Of a stretch of DNA of 64,000 nucleotides, positions 44,184 to 53,620 are shown in pieces; within the stretch, counting starts at the first letter, position 1; each line of letters begins with the position of its first letter. The DNA is taken from the NCBI GenBank assembly GCA_037133495.1, contig JBAXOA010000006.1, forward strand, positions 1-64,000, read 5' to 3'. The DNA is from JAAFHB01 sp037133495 (GTDB lineage Bacteria > Bacteroidota > Bacteroidia > Bacteroidales > Prolixibacteraceae). Under the pieces are notes generated by a model. That model was not told where the DNA came from. It did no database searches and saw only the letters and a list, made by a program, of their open reading frames with translations. The translations under genes and the position numbers were made by a program.

Positions 44184-45251
44184 ATGGCATCAAAACTATA
44201 TGCTCCACTGACGATTAAAGACGTCCGGTTCAGAAATCGTATTGGTATCCCGCCAATGTGCCAGTATTCGGCTACCGACGGATTTGCCGGCGACTGGCAT
44301 CTGGTACACCTGGGCAGCCGTGCTGTTGGTGGTGCCGGCTTAATAATACAGGAGGCAACGGCAGTATCTCCGGAAGGGCGTATTACACCTTCCGATTTAG
44401 GCTTGTACAAAGCAGAACATGTGGATAAATTGCAAAGCATTACACGGTTTATTCATTCGCAAGGTTCCGTAGCAGGTATTCAGTTGGCGCATGCGGGCAG
44501 AAAAGCAAGCTGTGCGGTGCCCTGGAATGGAAGCAGCCAGTTAAAAATAAAAGAGGATGGATGGAGAACTGTCTCTGCCTCAGTACTCTCTTTTAATCCG
44601 GAAGATGAAGCTCCTTTGGCGCTCGACAGTCTTGGAATTGCAAGGGTAGTGGCAGATTTTAAAACTGCTGCACTCCGCGCTTTTCAGGCTGGATATAAAG
44701 TAGTCGAAATACATGCAGCCCATGGTTATCTTATCCATCAGTTTTTATCTCCCTTGAGTAATTTCAGGACTGATAATTATGGCGGAAGTTTTGAAAACAG
44801 AATTAGGCTGTGTCTTGAAATAGTAAATGCGGTACAATCTGTTTGGCCACAAAATCTCCCCTTGTTTGTCCGGATTTCTGCGACCGATTGGGTCGAAGGA
44901 GGATGGAATGTGGAAGAAGCAGTGCGTCTTTCGGCAATCTTGAAATCGATGGGTGTTGATTTAATAGACTGTTCATCAGGTGGTTTAGTGCGTTACGCGA
45001 AGGTTCCGTTCGGTCCGGGATTTCAGGTTCCTTTTGCTGCCAGGATCAAAAAAGAGACTGGTATTCTAACCAGCGCGGTTGGGTTGATTACAACCGTTCA
45101 ACATGCTGAAAGCATACTGCAGGATGATAGCGCCGACCTGATTTTATTAGGAAGGGAATCGCTCCGGGAACCCTATTTTGCACTAAAAAATGCAACATTT
45201 TTAGATGAAGACATAGCCTGGCCATTGCAATATTTGAGATCTAAATTATAA
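44184..45251 (+). CDS. NADH:flavin oxidoreductase, old yellow enzyme (YqjM/NamA-like)
   Basis: An FMN-binding TIM barrel of 355 aa that reduces activated alkenes with NAD(P)H. The start RFRNRIGIPPMCQYSA with C26 is the YqjM-class motif, where this cysteine tunes the flavin. QLAHAGRKAS supplies the substrate-binding histidine. IHAAHGYLIHQFLSPLSNFRTD and the C-terminal phosphate-binding ILLGRESLREPYF complete it. It lies 30 nt after the mannosidase gene, but a metabolic link is not evident. Confidence 0.92.
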   Translation: MASKLYAPLTIKDVRFRNRIGIPPMCQYSATDGFAGDWHLVHLGSRAVGGAGLIIQEATAVSPEGRITPSDLGLYKAEHVDKLQSITRFIHSQGSVAGIQLAHAGRKASCAVPWNGSSQLKIKEDGWRTVSASVLSFNPEDEAPLALDSLGIARVVADFKTAALRAFQAGYKVVEIHAAHGYLIHQFLSPLSNFRTDNYGGSFENRIRLCLEIVNAVQSVWPQNLPLFVRISATDWVEGGWNVEEAVRLSAILKSMGVDLIDCSSGGLVRYAKVPFGPGFQVPFAARIKKETGILTSAVGLITTVQHAESILQDDSADLILLGRESLREPYFALKNATFLDEDIAWPLQYLRSKL

Positions 45252-45296
45252 GATTGGAAGTAAATCAATTGATCCCTGACACATTATTCCACATTT

Positions 45297-47855
45297 ATGA
45301 AACGAATTGTCTTACTCGGATGTGTACTTACAGTGCTTATAATTAACGTTTTAAACGGACAACCTTTCAGTCAAAAGCCGCTGATTGCCGGGGAGTGGAT
45401 TAAGCAATGGCTCCTTTGCGGCCCGTTTGATCTGGTGAAAAATGACGATGTTTTTGCCCATTGTAACGGGTTCGAAACCGATTATCTGAAAAAGATGGGC
45501 GGGGAACAATCACTGAAAGTAAAGGCTGGTGATGTTGTAAAATTCAATGGAGGTTCTAATACCTGGAAGTTCTGTACCTCTTCCGAAAACATATTGAATC
45601 TTGACGATGTCGTTTCAACGAAGGAACCTGTGTTTACCTACGCTTACACCGAAGTGTATGCCCAGGAAACAGGATTTTGGAAAATTGCCTTTGGCAGCAA
45701 TGATGGTGGAAGGTTATGGGTCAATGGACATCAGCTGTGGGATCATGCCCCTAATCGTGGAATCTATCCCGATCAGGATGTGCTTCCGGTGATGCTGATG
45801 AAAGGGAAGAATACCGTATTGTTTAAAGTTGAAGAGAAGGGTGGACTGTGGCGGCTTGTGTTGCGGTTTTTACCAATAGATGGTTCAAAAATGAATGAAA
45901 AAGAGGCGCCGCTGTCTGTCAGTTATCAGAAGGATGGAACAATTGGACTGACTTCACTTTACCCTGCTGGACTGCTGGAAACAATTGTCAGTCAGGTTGA
46001 TTTGCGAATAACAGAAAATGGAACTCCGGTGTTGAAGGAAACCTGTCAGGGTGATTTTTTAAAAAGAATAAAATTAAAATCGGCTTTCTACAGGCAGCTT
46101 GATGCAGTAATCAACATAACCCTCAAAAATGGGAATACGCTTCACATAGAGCAGAAACTCTTTGTTGGTGAACGCAAAGTTTACCGGCTATTTGAAAATG
46201 GCACTTCTTCGTATGCCATAGTTCTGGGCCCACAAGCCTCAGAATCGGAACAATTTGCAGCTAAGGAGCTTCAAAACTGTCTCCAAAAGAGCAGCGGTTT
46301 TCTGATTCCAATTAAATCCACAGAGGACGTGCATAATGGAGGAAGGATCGTTTTAGGGTTTAACAAGGTCTCTCAGTCGTTGGGATTAGAAGCAGCTCCT
46401 TCGATCATCGATGAATCTTTTGTATACACCAATATTGGAGGCGATATCCTTATCTATGGCGGAAGCCAGCGGGGAACGATGTATGGCGTTTTCTCATTTT
46501 TGGAACGCGAAATGGGTGTGCGGTGGTACACTTCAAAAGTGACAGATATTCCGCAACGTTCAGATTATCAATTTGACAGGCTCTATCACACCGAAAAACC
46601 AGGTATCCGTGTGCGGAATGATTTTTATTTCGATGCATTTAATCCGTTTTATGCAGCACATAACCGGATCAATGGTTCGATGGGAAACAGAGACCAGCCT
46701 GGTGGTGTGGAAGGGTATTGGGGAGTTCACACTTTTTATGCACTTGTTCCTCCTGAGAGATTTTTTGAGTCACATCCCGAATATTATAGTTTAATTAGTG
46801 GAAAGCGAACCCATGATCGTGCTCAGTTATGCCTGACCAATCCCGATGTGCTGCGCATTACCATTGAGAATATCAAAGAGCAAATGCGAAAAGAACCGCA
46901 GCACCTGATCTACGATGTCTCTCAGAACGACTGCATTGGATTTTGTACCTGTGATCGCTGTAAAGCGATTGCATCGGCTGAAGGATCCGAATCGGGCCTG
47001 ATGATTTGGTTTGTCAACCAGGTAGCCGAGTCAATAGAGAAAGAATTTCCGGATAAATACATCGGCACCTTAGCCTATGTCTATACACGCACCCCACCTA
47101 AAACGATCCGCCCACATAAAAATGTTGTTGTCCGATTATGTAGCATCGAGTGCTGCTTTTCACACGATTTACATTCCTGTCAGCAAAATGCCTCCTTTCT
47201 CAAAGATCTCCAGAACTGGGGAGCGATTGCTCCGAACATGTACATCTGGGATTATGTAGTAAGTTATGCTGATTACCTTTCCCCGTTTCCAAATTTCAAT
47301 GTTCTTCAGTCAAATATCAAAGACTTTCAGCAAAATAAGGCAATCGGAATTATGGAAGAGGCGAATTTCCAGTCTGATGGAGGTGAACTTGCCGAGCTGC
47401 GCGCCTACGTATTTGCTAAATTATTGTGGAATCCCGATCTTGATTACGAGGAGTTATTGAATGATTTTATTAATGGTTATTATGGACATGCGGGTACTTA
47501 TGTCAGGCAATACTTCGATTTAGTGCAGGGGCTGGTAACAAAAGATGTTCATATTACACCAAATTTGTCTGTAGAAAACACGCTTTTTACCAATGAGTTT
47601 TTAAATAAAGCACTTATGATTCTTGAGAAGGCGGAAAAGGCTGCCGGCAATGAAGACCAGATTCACCGTGTAGAACTGGCCTCATTAGGTGTTTTGTATA
47701 TGAAATGTATCCGTACACCTGTTCTGGCACGCGAGGATGGAACCTATGAAAAATTCAGCCGCATCGTTGAACGGGAGAAGGTGATCAACTGGATGGATAC
47801 TGACTTCCTTCAGAAAACAAAAGCATTCCACAGAATGATCAGGGATGCGCATTGA
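45297..47855 (+). CDS. Exported DUF4838 family protein, GH67-N-like, putative glycan enzyme
   Basis: An 852-aa protein with a signal peptide (MKRIVLLGCVLTVLIINVLNG). Residues about 115-200 look like a galactose-binding/PA14-type beta domain (FGSNDGGRLWVNGHQLWDH). Next comes a segment like the N-terminal domain of alpha-glucuronidases (EQFAAKELQNCLQKSSGFLI), then the DUF4838 core with NDCIGFCTCDRCKAI and EGSESGLMIWFVNQVA. The cysteine cluster is a family hallmark. DUF4838 proteins have TIM-barrel-like architecture and are presumed glycosidases. The substrate is unknown. Confidence 0.82.
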   Translation: MKRIVLLGCVLTVLIINVLNGQPFSQKPLIAGEWIKQWLLCGPFDLVKNDDVFAHCNGFETDYLKKMGGEQSLKVKAGDVVKFNGGSNTWKFCTSSENILNLDDVVSTKEPVFTYAYTEVYAQETGFWKIAFGSNDGGRLWVNGHQLWDHAPNRGIYPDQDVLPVMLMKGKNTVLFKVEEKGGLWRLVLRFLPIDGSKMNEKEAPLSVSYQKDGTIGLTSLYPAGLLETIVSQVDLRITENGTPVLKETCQGDFLKRIKLKSAFYRQLDAVINITLKNGNTLHIEQKLFVGERKVYRLFENGTSSYAIVLGPQASESEQFAAKELQNCLQKSSGFLIPIKSTEDVHNGGRIVLGFNKVSQSLGLEAAPSIIDESFVYTNIGGDILIYGGSQRGTMYGVFSFLEREMGVRWYTSKVTDIPQRSDYQFDRLYHTEKPGIRVRNDFYFDAFNPFYAAHNRINGSMGNRDQPGGVEGYWGVHTFYALVPPERFFESHPEYYSLISGKRTHDRAQLCLTNPDVLRITIENIKEQMRKEPQHLIYDVSQNDCIGFCTCDRCKAIASAEGSESGLMIWFVNQVAESIEKEFPDKYIGTLAYVYTRTPPKTIRPHKNVVVRLCSIECCFSHDLHSCQQNASFLKDLQNWGAIAPNMYIWDYVVSYADYLSPFPNFNVLQSNIKDFQQNKAIGIMEEANFQSDGGELAELRAYVFAKLLWNPDLDYEELLNDFINGYYGHAGTYVRQYFDLVQGLVTKDVHITPNLSVENTLFTNEFLNKALMILEKAEKAAGNEDQIHRVELASLGVLYMKCIRTPVLAREDGTYEKFSRIVEREKVINWMDTDFLQKTKAFHRMIRDAH

Positions 47856-47861
47856 TTATTT

Positions 47862-49499
47862 TCATAAAAATCTGGCCCGGAGTGCTACTTTATTGATCTT
47901 GCCTACACTGGTTTTGTCTATTAAATCTGCTCTTTGAACTTTCAGCGTGATCGCTTCTCGCGGCAATACACCGTTATCGACACTGGCCTTAACAATCTGA
48001 ATGATTTCCCTGTCTTCAAATTGAATTCCCTCTTTAGAAACAACAATCGCCAAGGGTACTTCACCCCAATTAATATCAAAATATCCGATAACAGCTACCT
48101 CAGCTACACCTTCATGTTTCGCAATTACATCTTCAATTTCCAGAGAACTGAGCCACTCTCCTCCAACTTTTATTACATCTTTTGTGCGGTCAGTTATTCT
48201 GATACTCCCATTTTGATTAACACAGGCAACATCGTTCGTATGCAGCCATCCACCTTCCCATAATTTTTCCGAATGAACATGATCTTTCAAATATCCTTGG
48301 GTTAAATAAGGTGAACGAACAACGATTTCGCCCGGAGTTTTATCATCTGAAGGTACTTCATTTCCTTCAGAATCAATAACTTTGACTTGAGCCAGACCTA
48401 ACGGACGACCGGTTCTGCAGCGCAGATCAGCCTGCTCCTCAATCGGGAGTTCGAGATCTTTTTCCGTTAATTGTGCAAGGGATAATACCGGACAAGTCTC
48501 TGACATTCCGTAACCTGCGAAAACATCAATACCGCGTTTCAATGCTTCAAGAGCAATACTTCGAGGGAGTGCTGCTCCTCCGATTATGCAAGTCCATCGT
48601 GAAAGATCATATTCAATTGATCCCGGCTCTTTTAAAAGCATGTTCAAAATTGTTGGGACACAATGGCTGAAAGTTACTTTGTGCGCTACCAGAAGTTTTA
48701 ATAACATAGCAGGAACATATTTCCCCGGATAGACCTGTTTTGTACCTAGAAAAGTTGCGATATACGGAATTCCCCATGCATGAACATGAAACATGGGAGT
48801 AATTGGCATATAAACGGATTCTCTGTGAAAACGACCCTGGACAGAAGTTGAAGCCAGCGCCGCAGTAGTCGAAAGTGTATGAAGGACAAGCTGTCGGTGC
48901 GAAAAATAAACTCCCTTCGGAAGACCGGTTGTCCCGGTAGTATAAAAAGTTGTTGCCCGGGTATTTTCGTCAAATTCAGGAAAATCAAATTGAGGCGATG
49001 CTTCCGCAAGCATTTTCTCATACTCCCCTTCAAAATGAAAATGATGTTTGAATACTTCACCGCCATCATCGATTAAAATAAATTTTCTCCCCTCTGAAAT
49101 CCGGCCTTTAATAGATTCCAGCAATGGCAGAAAGTCGATATGACATATAATAACATCATCCTCGGCATGATCTATCGTATATAACATTTGTTCAGCTGAG
49201 AGTCTAACGTTGATGGTATGAAGTACAGCTCCCATCATCGGAACAGCATAATATGCCTCAAGATATCTATGTGAATCATAGTCCATTACAGCCACGGTGT
49301 CCCCTTGTTTTACTCCGGTTGACATCAAAGCATTGGCAAGCCTGTGTACGCGTTCTTTCCAGGTTTTATAAGTTAGGGTAAGCTGATCCCGATAGACAAT
49401 TTCCTGATTGGGATTGTTTTCTAAAGGAGCCAAAAACAATTGCTTAATTAGCAGCGGATATTCGTACGCTGATTTTGTTTTTTCGATCAAATTACTCAT
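47862..49499 (-). CDS. Long-chain fatty-acid--CoA ligase (AMP-forming)
   Basis: Activates a fatty acid with ATP and CoA. The 545-aa protein carries the adenylation signature TTFYTTGTTGLPKG near residue 182, GYGMSETCP and the C-terminal hinge RTKDVIKVGGEWLSSLEIED. The lysine of the last catalytic motif is in KTSVGKINK. The chain length preferred cannot be told. It converges with the DUF4838 gene with 6 nt between them. The spacer downstream of its start (49500-49659) contains nothing clear. Confidence 0.9.
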   Translation of the reverse strand: MSNLIEKTKSAYEYPLLIKQLFLAPLENNPNQEIVYRDQLTLTYKTWKERVHRLANALMSTGVKQGDTVAVMDYDSHRYLEAYYAVPMMGAVLHTINVRLSAEQMLYTIDHAEDDVIICHIDFLPLLESIKGRISEGRKFILIDDGGEVFKHHFHFEGEYEKMLAEASPQFDFPEFDENTRATTFYTTGTTGLPKGVYFSHRQLVLHTLSTTAALASTSVQGRFHRESVYMPITPMFHVHAWGIPYIATFLGTKQVYPGKYVPAMLLKLLVAHKVTFSHCVPTILNMLLKEPGSIEYDLSRWTCIIGGAALPRSIALEALKRGIDVFAGYGMSETCPVLSLAQLTEKDLELPIEEQADLRCRTGRPLGLAQVKVIDSEGNEVPSDDKTPGEIVVRSPYLTQGYLKDHVHSEKLWEGGWLHTNDVACVNQNGSIRITDRTKDVIKVGGEWLSSLEIEDVIAKHEGVAEVAVIGYFDINWGEVPLAIVVSKEGIQFEDREIIQIVKASVDNGVLPREAITLKVQRADLIDKTSVGKINKVALRARFL

Positions 49500-49659
49500 G
49501 AAAATATTTTTAAACGGTTTAATTTGGATGCGAAACTGAGCGCGCCAAATTTAACAAAAATGATTAATCCGGAAAATTTTAAATTTATTCAACGTTTGAA
49601 GAGAATTCAGCTGATTTTTTAAAGCTTGGAGTAAGCAGAAAAAGAAACGTCTGAACTTA

Positions 49660-50733
49660 TTATTGGTGAATGGAAGGGCTGAAATGCTTTTCGTAATGCC
49701 GCATGATATTCACGGAGGAAGACAATGGAATACCTGTTAATAAATGGTCTGCGAAATGCTTTGCGTACCACGGCATTTGTAAACTTCCCTTGGCGCCAAA
49801 GCCGTTGAATATTGCAAGTTGATCATATTCAGGGTGCCGGCCAATAAAGGGTTGTCTGTCTAATGTGCAAGGTCGGATATTGGCCTGGTGGTTTAGCAGT
49901 ATGGACTGCTTCAGCACGGGAGAGAGATTACCCAGCGCCTCGTACAATTCGATTTTGCCTTGTTCTGTCGATTCGGTATTCAGATTTTCTCTGTCGAACG
50001 TGGCGCCAATTTTGATTTGATGATTATTTAAAGGAATCAGCCAGTTTCCAAAATTGAGAATTTTATCGGGCAGTGAGGACTCATGCTGCAGCGTTAAAAT
50101 TTCACCTTTGACCGGTTGAAAAGGGAGCCATGAAAACCAGGGATTTTTCATTGCCTGATAACCTTCACAGAAAATAAGCTGCCGGGGAAGGAGATCCTGC
50201 CAGTGTAAAGATGGCTTTAGCAGTAAGTCCTGATATTCAAAATCAGCTTGCCGGTAACTGTTATTGGAAATAAAAAATGCTTTCAAACGATCCAGAAGAG
50301 TATGGGTTAAAAGATAGCCTGTTTGCAGTTGTTCAAGATAACCGTAGGGTGTTGACAGATTTTGGATTGATCCTGACTGAGCCTGGATATTGCCTATATA
50401 GTTTTGATAATCAGTATTTAAAAGTCTTTTTTCTGCATTTTCCACTTCGTTTGGGTTGTTGAAAATCCGCAACATGGGTTTTTCAATAAAAAACGCTTCC
50501 TGAAAAAAATCTTCTAAATTTAAGTAGTATTCTTTGGCTGCTGGCAGAAGAATATCAACATCTGTTGATTTTACAAAACGCATGCCGGTTATAGGGTTAA
50601 TTAGTCCTGCCGCAATTTGCGATGCATTTTCTATACCGTTATCCACAACAATTACTTTGCAACCCCTTTGTATAAGTTCCCAGGCCAGCAGACTACCTGC
50701 TAATCCCTGGCCGATAATTAAAAAATCGATCAT
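49660..50733 (-). CDS. FAD-dependent oxidoreductase (DAO family)
   Basis: A 357-aa flavoprotein with the Rossmann loop DFLIIGQGLAGSLLAWELIQ at the N-terminus, and RPCTLDRQPFIGRHPEYDQ and NGFGAKGSLQMPWYAKHFAD in the C-terminal FAD-binding block. It resembles glycine/D-amino acid oxidases (DAO/ThiO-like) common in Bacteroidota. The substrate is unknown. An imperfect hairpin (about 50794-50819) lies between it and the radical SAM gene upstream. Confidence 0.82.
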   Translation of the reverse strand: MIDFLIIGQGLAGSLLAWELIQRGCKVIVVDNGIENASQIAAGLINPITGMRFVKSTDVDILLPAAKEYYLNLEDFFQEAFFIEKPMLRIFNNPNEVENAEKRLLNTDYQNYIGNIQAQSGSIQNLSTPYGYLEQLQTGYLLTHTLLDRLKAFFISNNSYRQADFEYQDLLLKPSLHWQDLLPRQLIFCEGYQAMKNPWFSWLPFQPVKGEILTLQHESSLPDKILNFGNWLIPLNNHQIKIGATFDRENLNTESTEQGKIELYEALGNLSPVLKQSILLNHQANIRPCTLDRQPFIGRHPEYDQLAIFNGFGAKGSLQMPWYAKHFADHLLTGIPLSSSVNIMRHYEKHFSPSIHQ

Positions 50734-50914
50734 GATTTAAGGATTTAACTTTTGATGCTGGAAAAATATAAGCTGAAGTTTTTTCTAGCATTAACAACTT
50801 TGGCTATCCAAAAGTTGTCAGTGCATTTATTATGATAGTTTTATTTCTCTGTTTGACATGAAACCAACTTGTTCGGAGAGTTCCGGCATAAACCAGCCAA
50901 TCTTCCAGCTGTGT

Positions 50915-51982
50915 TCAAAAGACCCATCTTGTTTCCATTACCTTTTGGGAATATTTGTTCATAAAAACATGGTAATCATTGAATTGTGCATAAAGAAGTT
51001 TGAAGGATGAACAATTCGATCCGGAGCGATCAAGTGGACAACGCTCGTTCCGCACTTCATTTGCCAAAGCCGAATTCCAAATTGTTAAAAATGGATCATC
51101 GCAAATATTCCCCAATATTTTTTCGTCAAAAAGGCAATATTTGACATCACCATTTGAATCAATGTAAGCTGCAGTTGTACCACAAGGACACGACTCCTTA
51201 AAGGCATTGTATGGAAGCCCGTCAGCCAATAAATTTTGACTGCGAGGAAGAACATACATACATGGCTGGGTAATTTCAACAACTGTATTATTGTCTTTTG
51301 AAGCATATATTAAATTGAATTGAGCATTGGCAAGGTTTTCGCCCGAAATGATCTCACGAATTAATTGTGTCTTTGCCCGTCCGTCAGGAAACAGAAGTCT
51401 AAATTTAAATTTTGAAACGCCTATCGCTGAAACCAGTTGATAAGTTTTGATCACATCATTTAAATTGGACCGGCACAAGGAAAATCGGATTGAAACATCC
51501 ATCTTGGTACTAACAGCAATTTTAATGGCTTCAACTGTCTTGCCGAATCCAAAATCATCGTTTCGCAACCAACTGTGAAAGGTATCCCATTCCATGCCGG
51601 AATTATCCTTGTACTTAAATTCCCCTGATGAGTCAAGACCGATCTGAACTCTGGTAACTCCCGCCTCTTTTAACTCTTTGCATATTTCCTGGTTTAATTC
51701 CCATCCCCGGGTAACCAACCGGACTCTTATCCCCATTGATTTGGCAGCGCGTGTTATGCTCAGCACTTTGTCTTTTTCAGCCAGCGGCTCACCACCGGTC
51801 AATGTGATCCCGTTCATATTCGGATTTAATGCATATACCTCTTTAATAATCCGGATGAAATCATCAGACGACATTCGGTCAACATCTTTACCTGATTGGT
51901 TATAACAGTGCCTGCATCCACCATCACATTTGCGGGTAACAGCAAATCGAAGTTCGTCTGGTATGACAGGTTTAAATTCCAT
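50915..51982 (-). CDS. Radical SAM protein with SPASM-like cysteines
   Basis: A 355-aa enzyme. The [4Fe-4S]/SAM motif is C19-x3-C23-x2-C26 (KCDGGCRHCYNQ), followed by LTGGEPLAEKD. The C-terminal third has further cysteines (SCPCGTTAAYIDSNGDVKYC, then RCPLDRSGSNC) like a SPASM or twitch domain that holds auxiliary clusters. SPASM proteins modify peptides or act as anaerobic maturases. No candidate precursor peptide was found next to it. It is divergent from the lipocalin/ABC/Lgt-like operon across a 202-nt spacer and may belong to the same system. Confidence 0.85.
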   Translation of the reverse strand: MEFKPVIPDELRFAVTRKCDGGCRHCYNQSGKDVDRMSSDDFIRIIKEVYALNPNMNGITLTGGEPLAEKDKVLSITRAAKSMGIRVRLVTRGWELNQEICKELKEAGVTRVQIGLDSSGEFKYKDNSGMEWDTFHSWLRNDDFGFGKTVEAIKIAVSTKMDVSIRFSLCRSNLNDVIKTYQLVSAIGVSKFKFRLLFPDGRAKTQLIREIISGENLANAQFNLIYASKDNNTVVEITQPCMYVLPRSQNLLADGLPYNAFKESCPCGTTAAYIDSNGDVKYCLFDEKILGNICDDPFLTIWNSALANEVRNERCPLDRSGSNCSSFKLLYAQFNDYHVFMNKYSQKVMETRWVF

Positions 51983-52184
51983 GATTTTCTTCTGTTTAAA
52001 TCTTTGCGACTTCGTCTCGTACTGAATTGATTCTTTTCGTAACTTTATCTGTTGCAGTCAAACAATAATCTAATTAAAGATACAAATTTTTGTGGACACT
52101 CTGTTCATAACCAATAAACAAGGTTGTTTGTGATTTACGCAGCAATAATTAAATGATGATCCTGAAAATGCAAATAATATTCTG
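51983..52184. other. Divergent spacer between radical SAM gene and the export operon
   Basis: 202 nt that must carry promoters in both directions. TAACTTTA at 52042-52049 is a weak -7-like match toward the operon. No clear inverted repeat and no precursor-like small ORF was seen. The longest plus-strand start-stop frames here are about ten codons. Confidence 0.35.
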
Positions 52185-53024
52185 ATGAATGAAAAGGAGA
52201 TAAAACAGACACCGGAAGGGAATTTCTGCCTCGACAAATGGTTTCTCGATTTTGTCGGAGAAAACGGAGAGGCCATGATTTTCTATGCTGCCACACTAAC
52301 TTGGCATGGTTGGTCGTCTTCTTATACGAGCTGGTTACATTATGATGGATCATCAGGTGTACATCTGAAATCAAGATTCCGCAGTATTCAGTTTCCTCAG
52401 ATAAAAGATAACCTGATAACCTGGAATGATCCGAAATCTGGAATGTCAGGAACGTGGGAGTCGATGGCAGAAATGATTCAGTCACGTATTTTTGATTCCG
52501 AAGAAGGCTTCCTTGAATGGAAATGTTTTCAGCCGGCCTCAAAAGTTCAGTTGAAAATTAACGATAGCGTTTTGGATGGAAGGGGATATGCTGAACAATT
52601 AATTCTCACGATTCCTCCCTGGAAAATTCCAATGAATGAGTTGCGGTGGGGGCATTTTGGTTCGGCTGAAAATAATATGGTCTGGATTGAACTGAGAGAA
52701 AAGAAGATACAGCGATGGTTCTGGCTGAACGGAGAGAAGATTGAAAACTGCACTATTGAAGATGATCATATCGCTCTGCCGGGAAAAGGACTGATTTTGA
52801 ATCTCGATCGGGGAGTATTGCTTGAATCAGAAAAAAAAATATTCTCAATTGCAACAAAAATCGTCCGCTTTATTCCGGGATTTAAAAGGGTTATGCCCTT
52901 GAATTTTTTAATGGCCGACGAAATTAAATGGCTGAGCAAGGGTCAGCTTCGAACAAATCAAAACATACATTCCACTGGAACGGCAATACATGAATTTGTA
53001 AACTTTAAAGCTTTTAAGCCATGA
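52185..53024 (+). CDS. Lipocalin-like (AttH/CrtC-like?) protein, first gene of the ABC/Lgt-like operon
   Basis: A 279-aa protein without signal peptide. It is tryptophan-rich and beta-rich: WFLDFVGENGEAMIFYAATL, then DGRGYAEQLILTIPPWKIP and MNELRWGHFGSAENNMVWIE. The pattern resembles the double-lipocalin fold of AttH / hydroxyneurosporene synthase (CrtC), some members of which sit beside ABC transporters. The assignment is tentative. Its stop overlaps the ABC ATPase start by 4 nt (ATGA), so the two are translated together. It may bind or hydrate a lipid-like substrate. Confidence 0.5.
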   Translation: MNEKEIKQTPEGNFCLDKWFLDFVGENGEAMIFYAATLTWHGWSSSYTSWLHYDGSSGVHLKSRFRSIQFPQIKDNLITWNDPKSGMSGTWESMAEMIQSRIFDSEEGFLEWKCFQPASKVQLKINDSVLDGRGYAEQLILTIPPWKIPMNELRWGHFGSAENNMVWIELREKKIQRWFWLNGEKIENCTIEDDHIALPGKGLILNLDRGVLLESEKKIFSIATKIVRFIPGFKRVMPLNFLMADEIKWLSKGQLRTNQNIHSTGTAIHEFVNFKAFKP

Positions 53025-53620
53025 TTCTGAAAGTGGAAAATATTGCAAAAGCTTTTGGGAATAATCAGGTTCTGAAGAATGTCTCTTTTGAAATGAATCC
53101 CTCATCCCTTTTTGGAATTGTGGGAGAAAACGGATCCGGGAAATCAACACTGCTTAAAATCATTGTTGGTGAATGGAAACCTGACCGTGGAATAATCTCT
53201 ATTGAGAGCCGGCTTGGCTACTGTCCGCAAAAGACATTGCTGTTTTCGCAACTGACAGTAGACGAGAACTTAAGATATTTTGCTGTAGCCTATGGAGTTG
53301 AAAAATCGGAATTATCCAACCAAAGCGAAAACCTGATGAATTTTTTCAATTTCAAAAAATACCGAAAAGAAAGAATCGCCAATTTAAGCGGGGGAACTCA
53401 GCAAAAACTCAATCTTGCCATTGCGCTCCTTCATCAGCCTCAAATGCTGATCCTCGACGAACCTTATAGTGGTTTTGACTGGGATACTTACCTTAGGTTT
53501 TGGGATTACACAAATCAGCTTAGAGCAGAGGGTTGTGCAATTCTCATCGTTACTCATCTTCTTACTGAGAAGAATCGGTTTGACAGAGTTTTTAATCTTG
53601 AAAACGGACAGCTTACATGA
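53021..53620 (+). CDS. ABC transporter ATP-binding protein
   Basis: A short (199 aa) ABC ATPase. Walker A is GENGSGKST at 35-43, the Q-loop is YCPQ, the signature LSGGTQQ is at 122-128, and Walker B LILDEP is at 143-148. The length and the following membrane protein point to an exporter or lipid-transporter of the ABC-2 type. It overlaps both neighbours by 4 nt. Confidence 0.92.
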   Translation: MILKVENIAKAFGNNQVLKNVSFEMNPSSLFGIVGENGSGKSTLLKIIVGEWKPDRGIISIESRLGYCPQKTLLFSQLTVDENLRYFAVAYGVEKSELSNQSENLMNFFNFKKYRKERIANLSGGTQQKLNLAIALLHQPQMLILDEPYSGFDWDTYLRFWDYTNQLRAEGCAILIVTHLLTEKNRFDRVFNLENGQLT

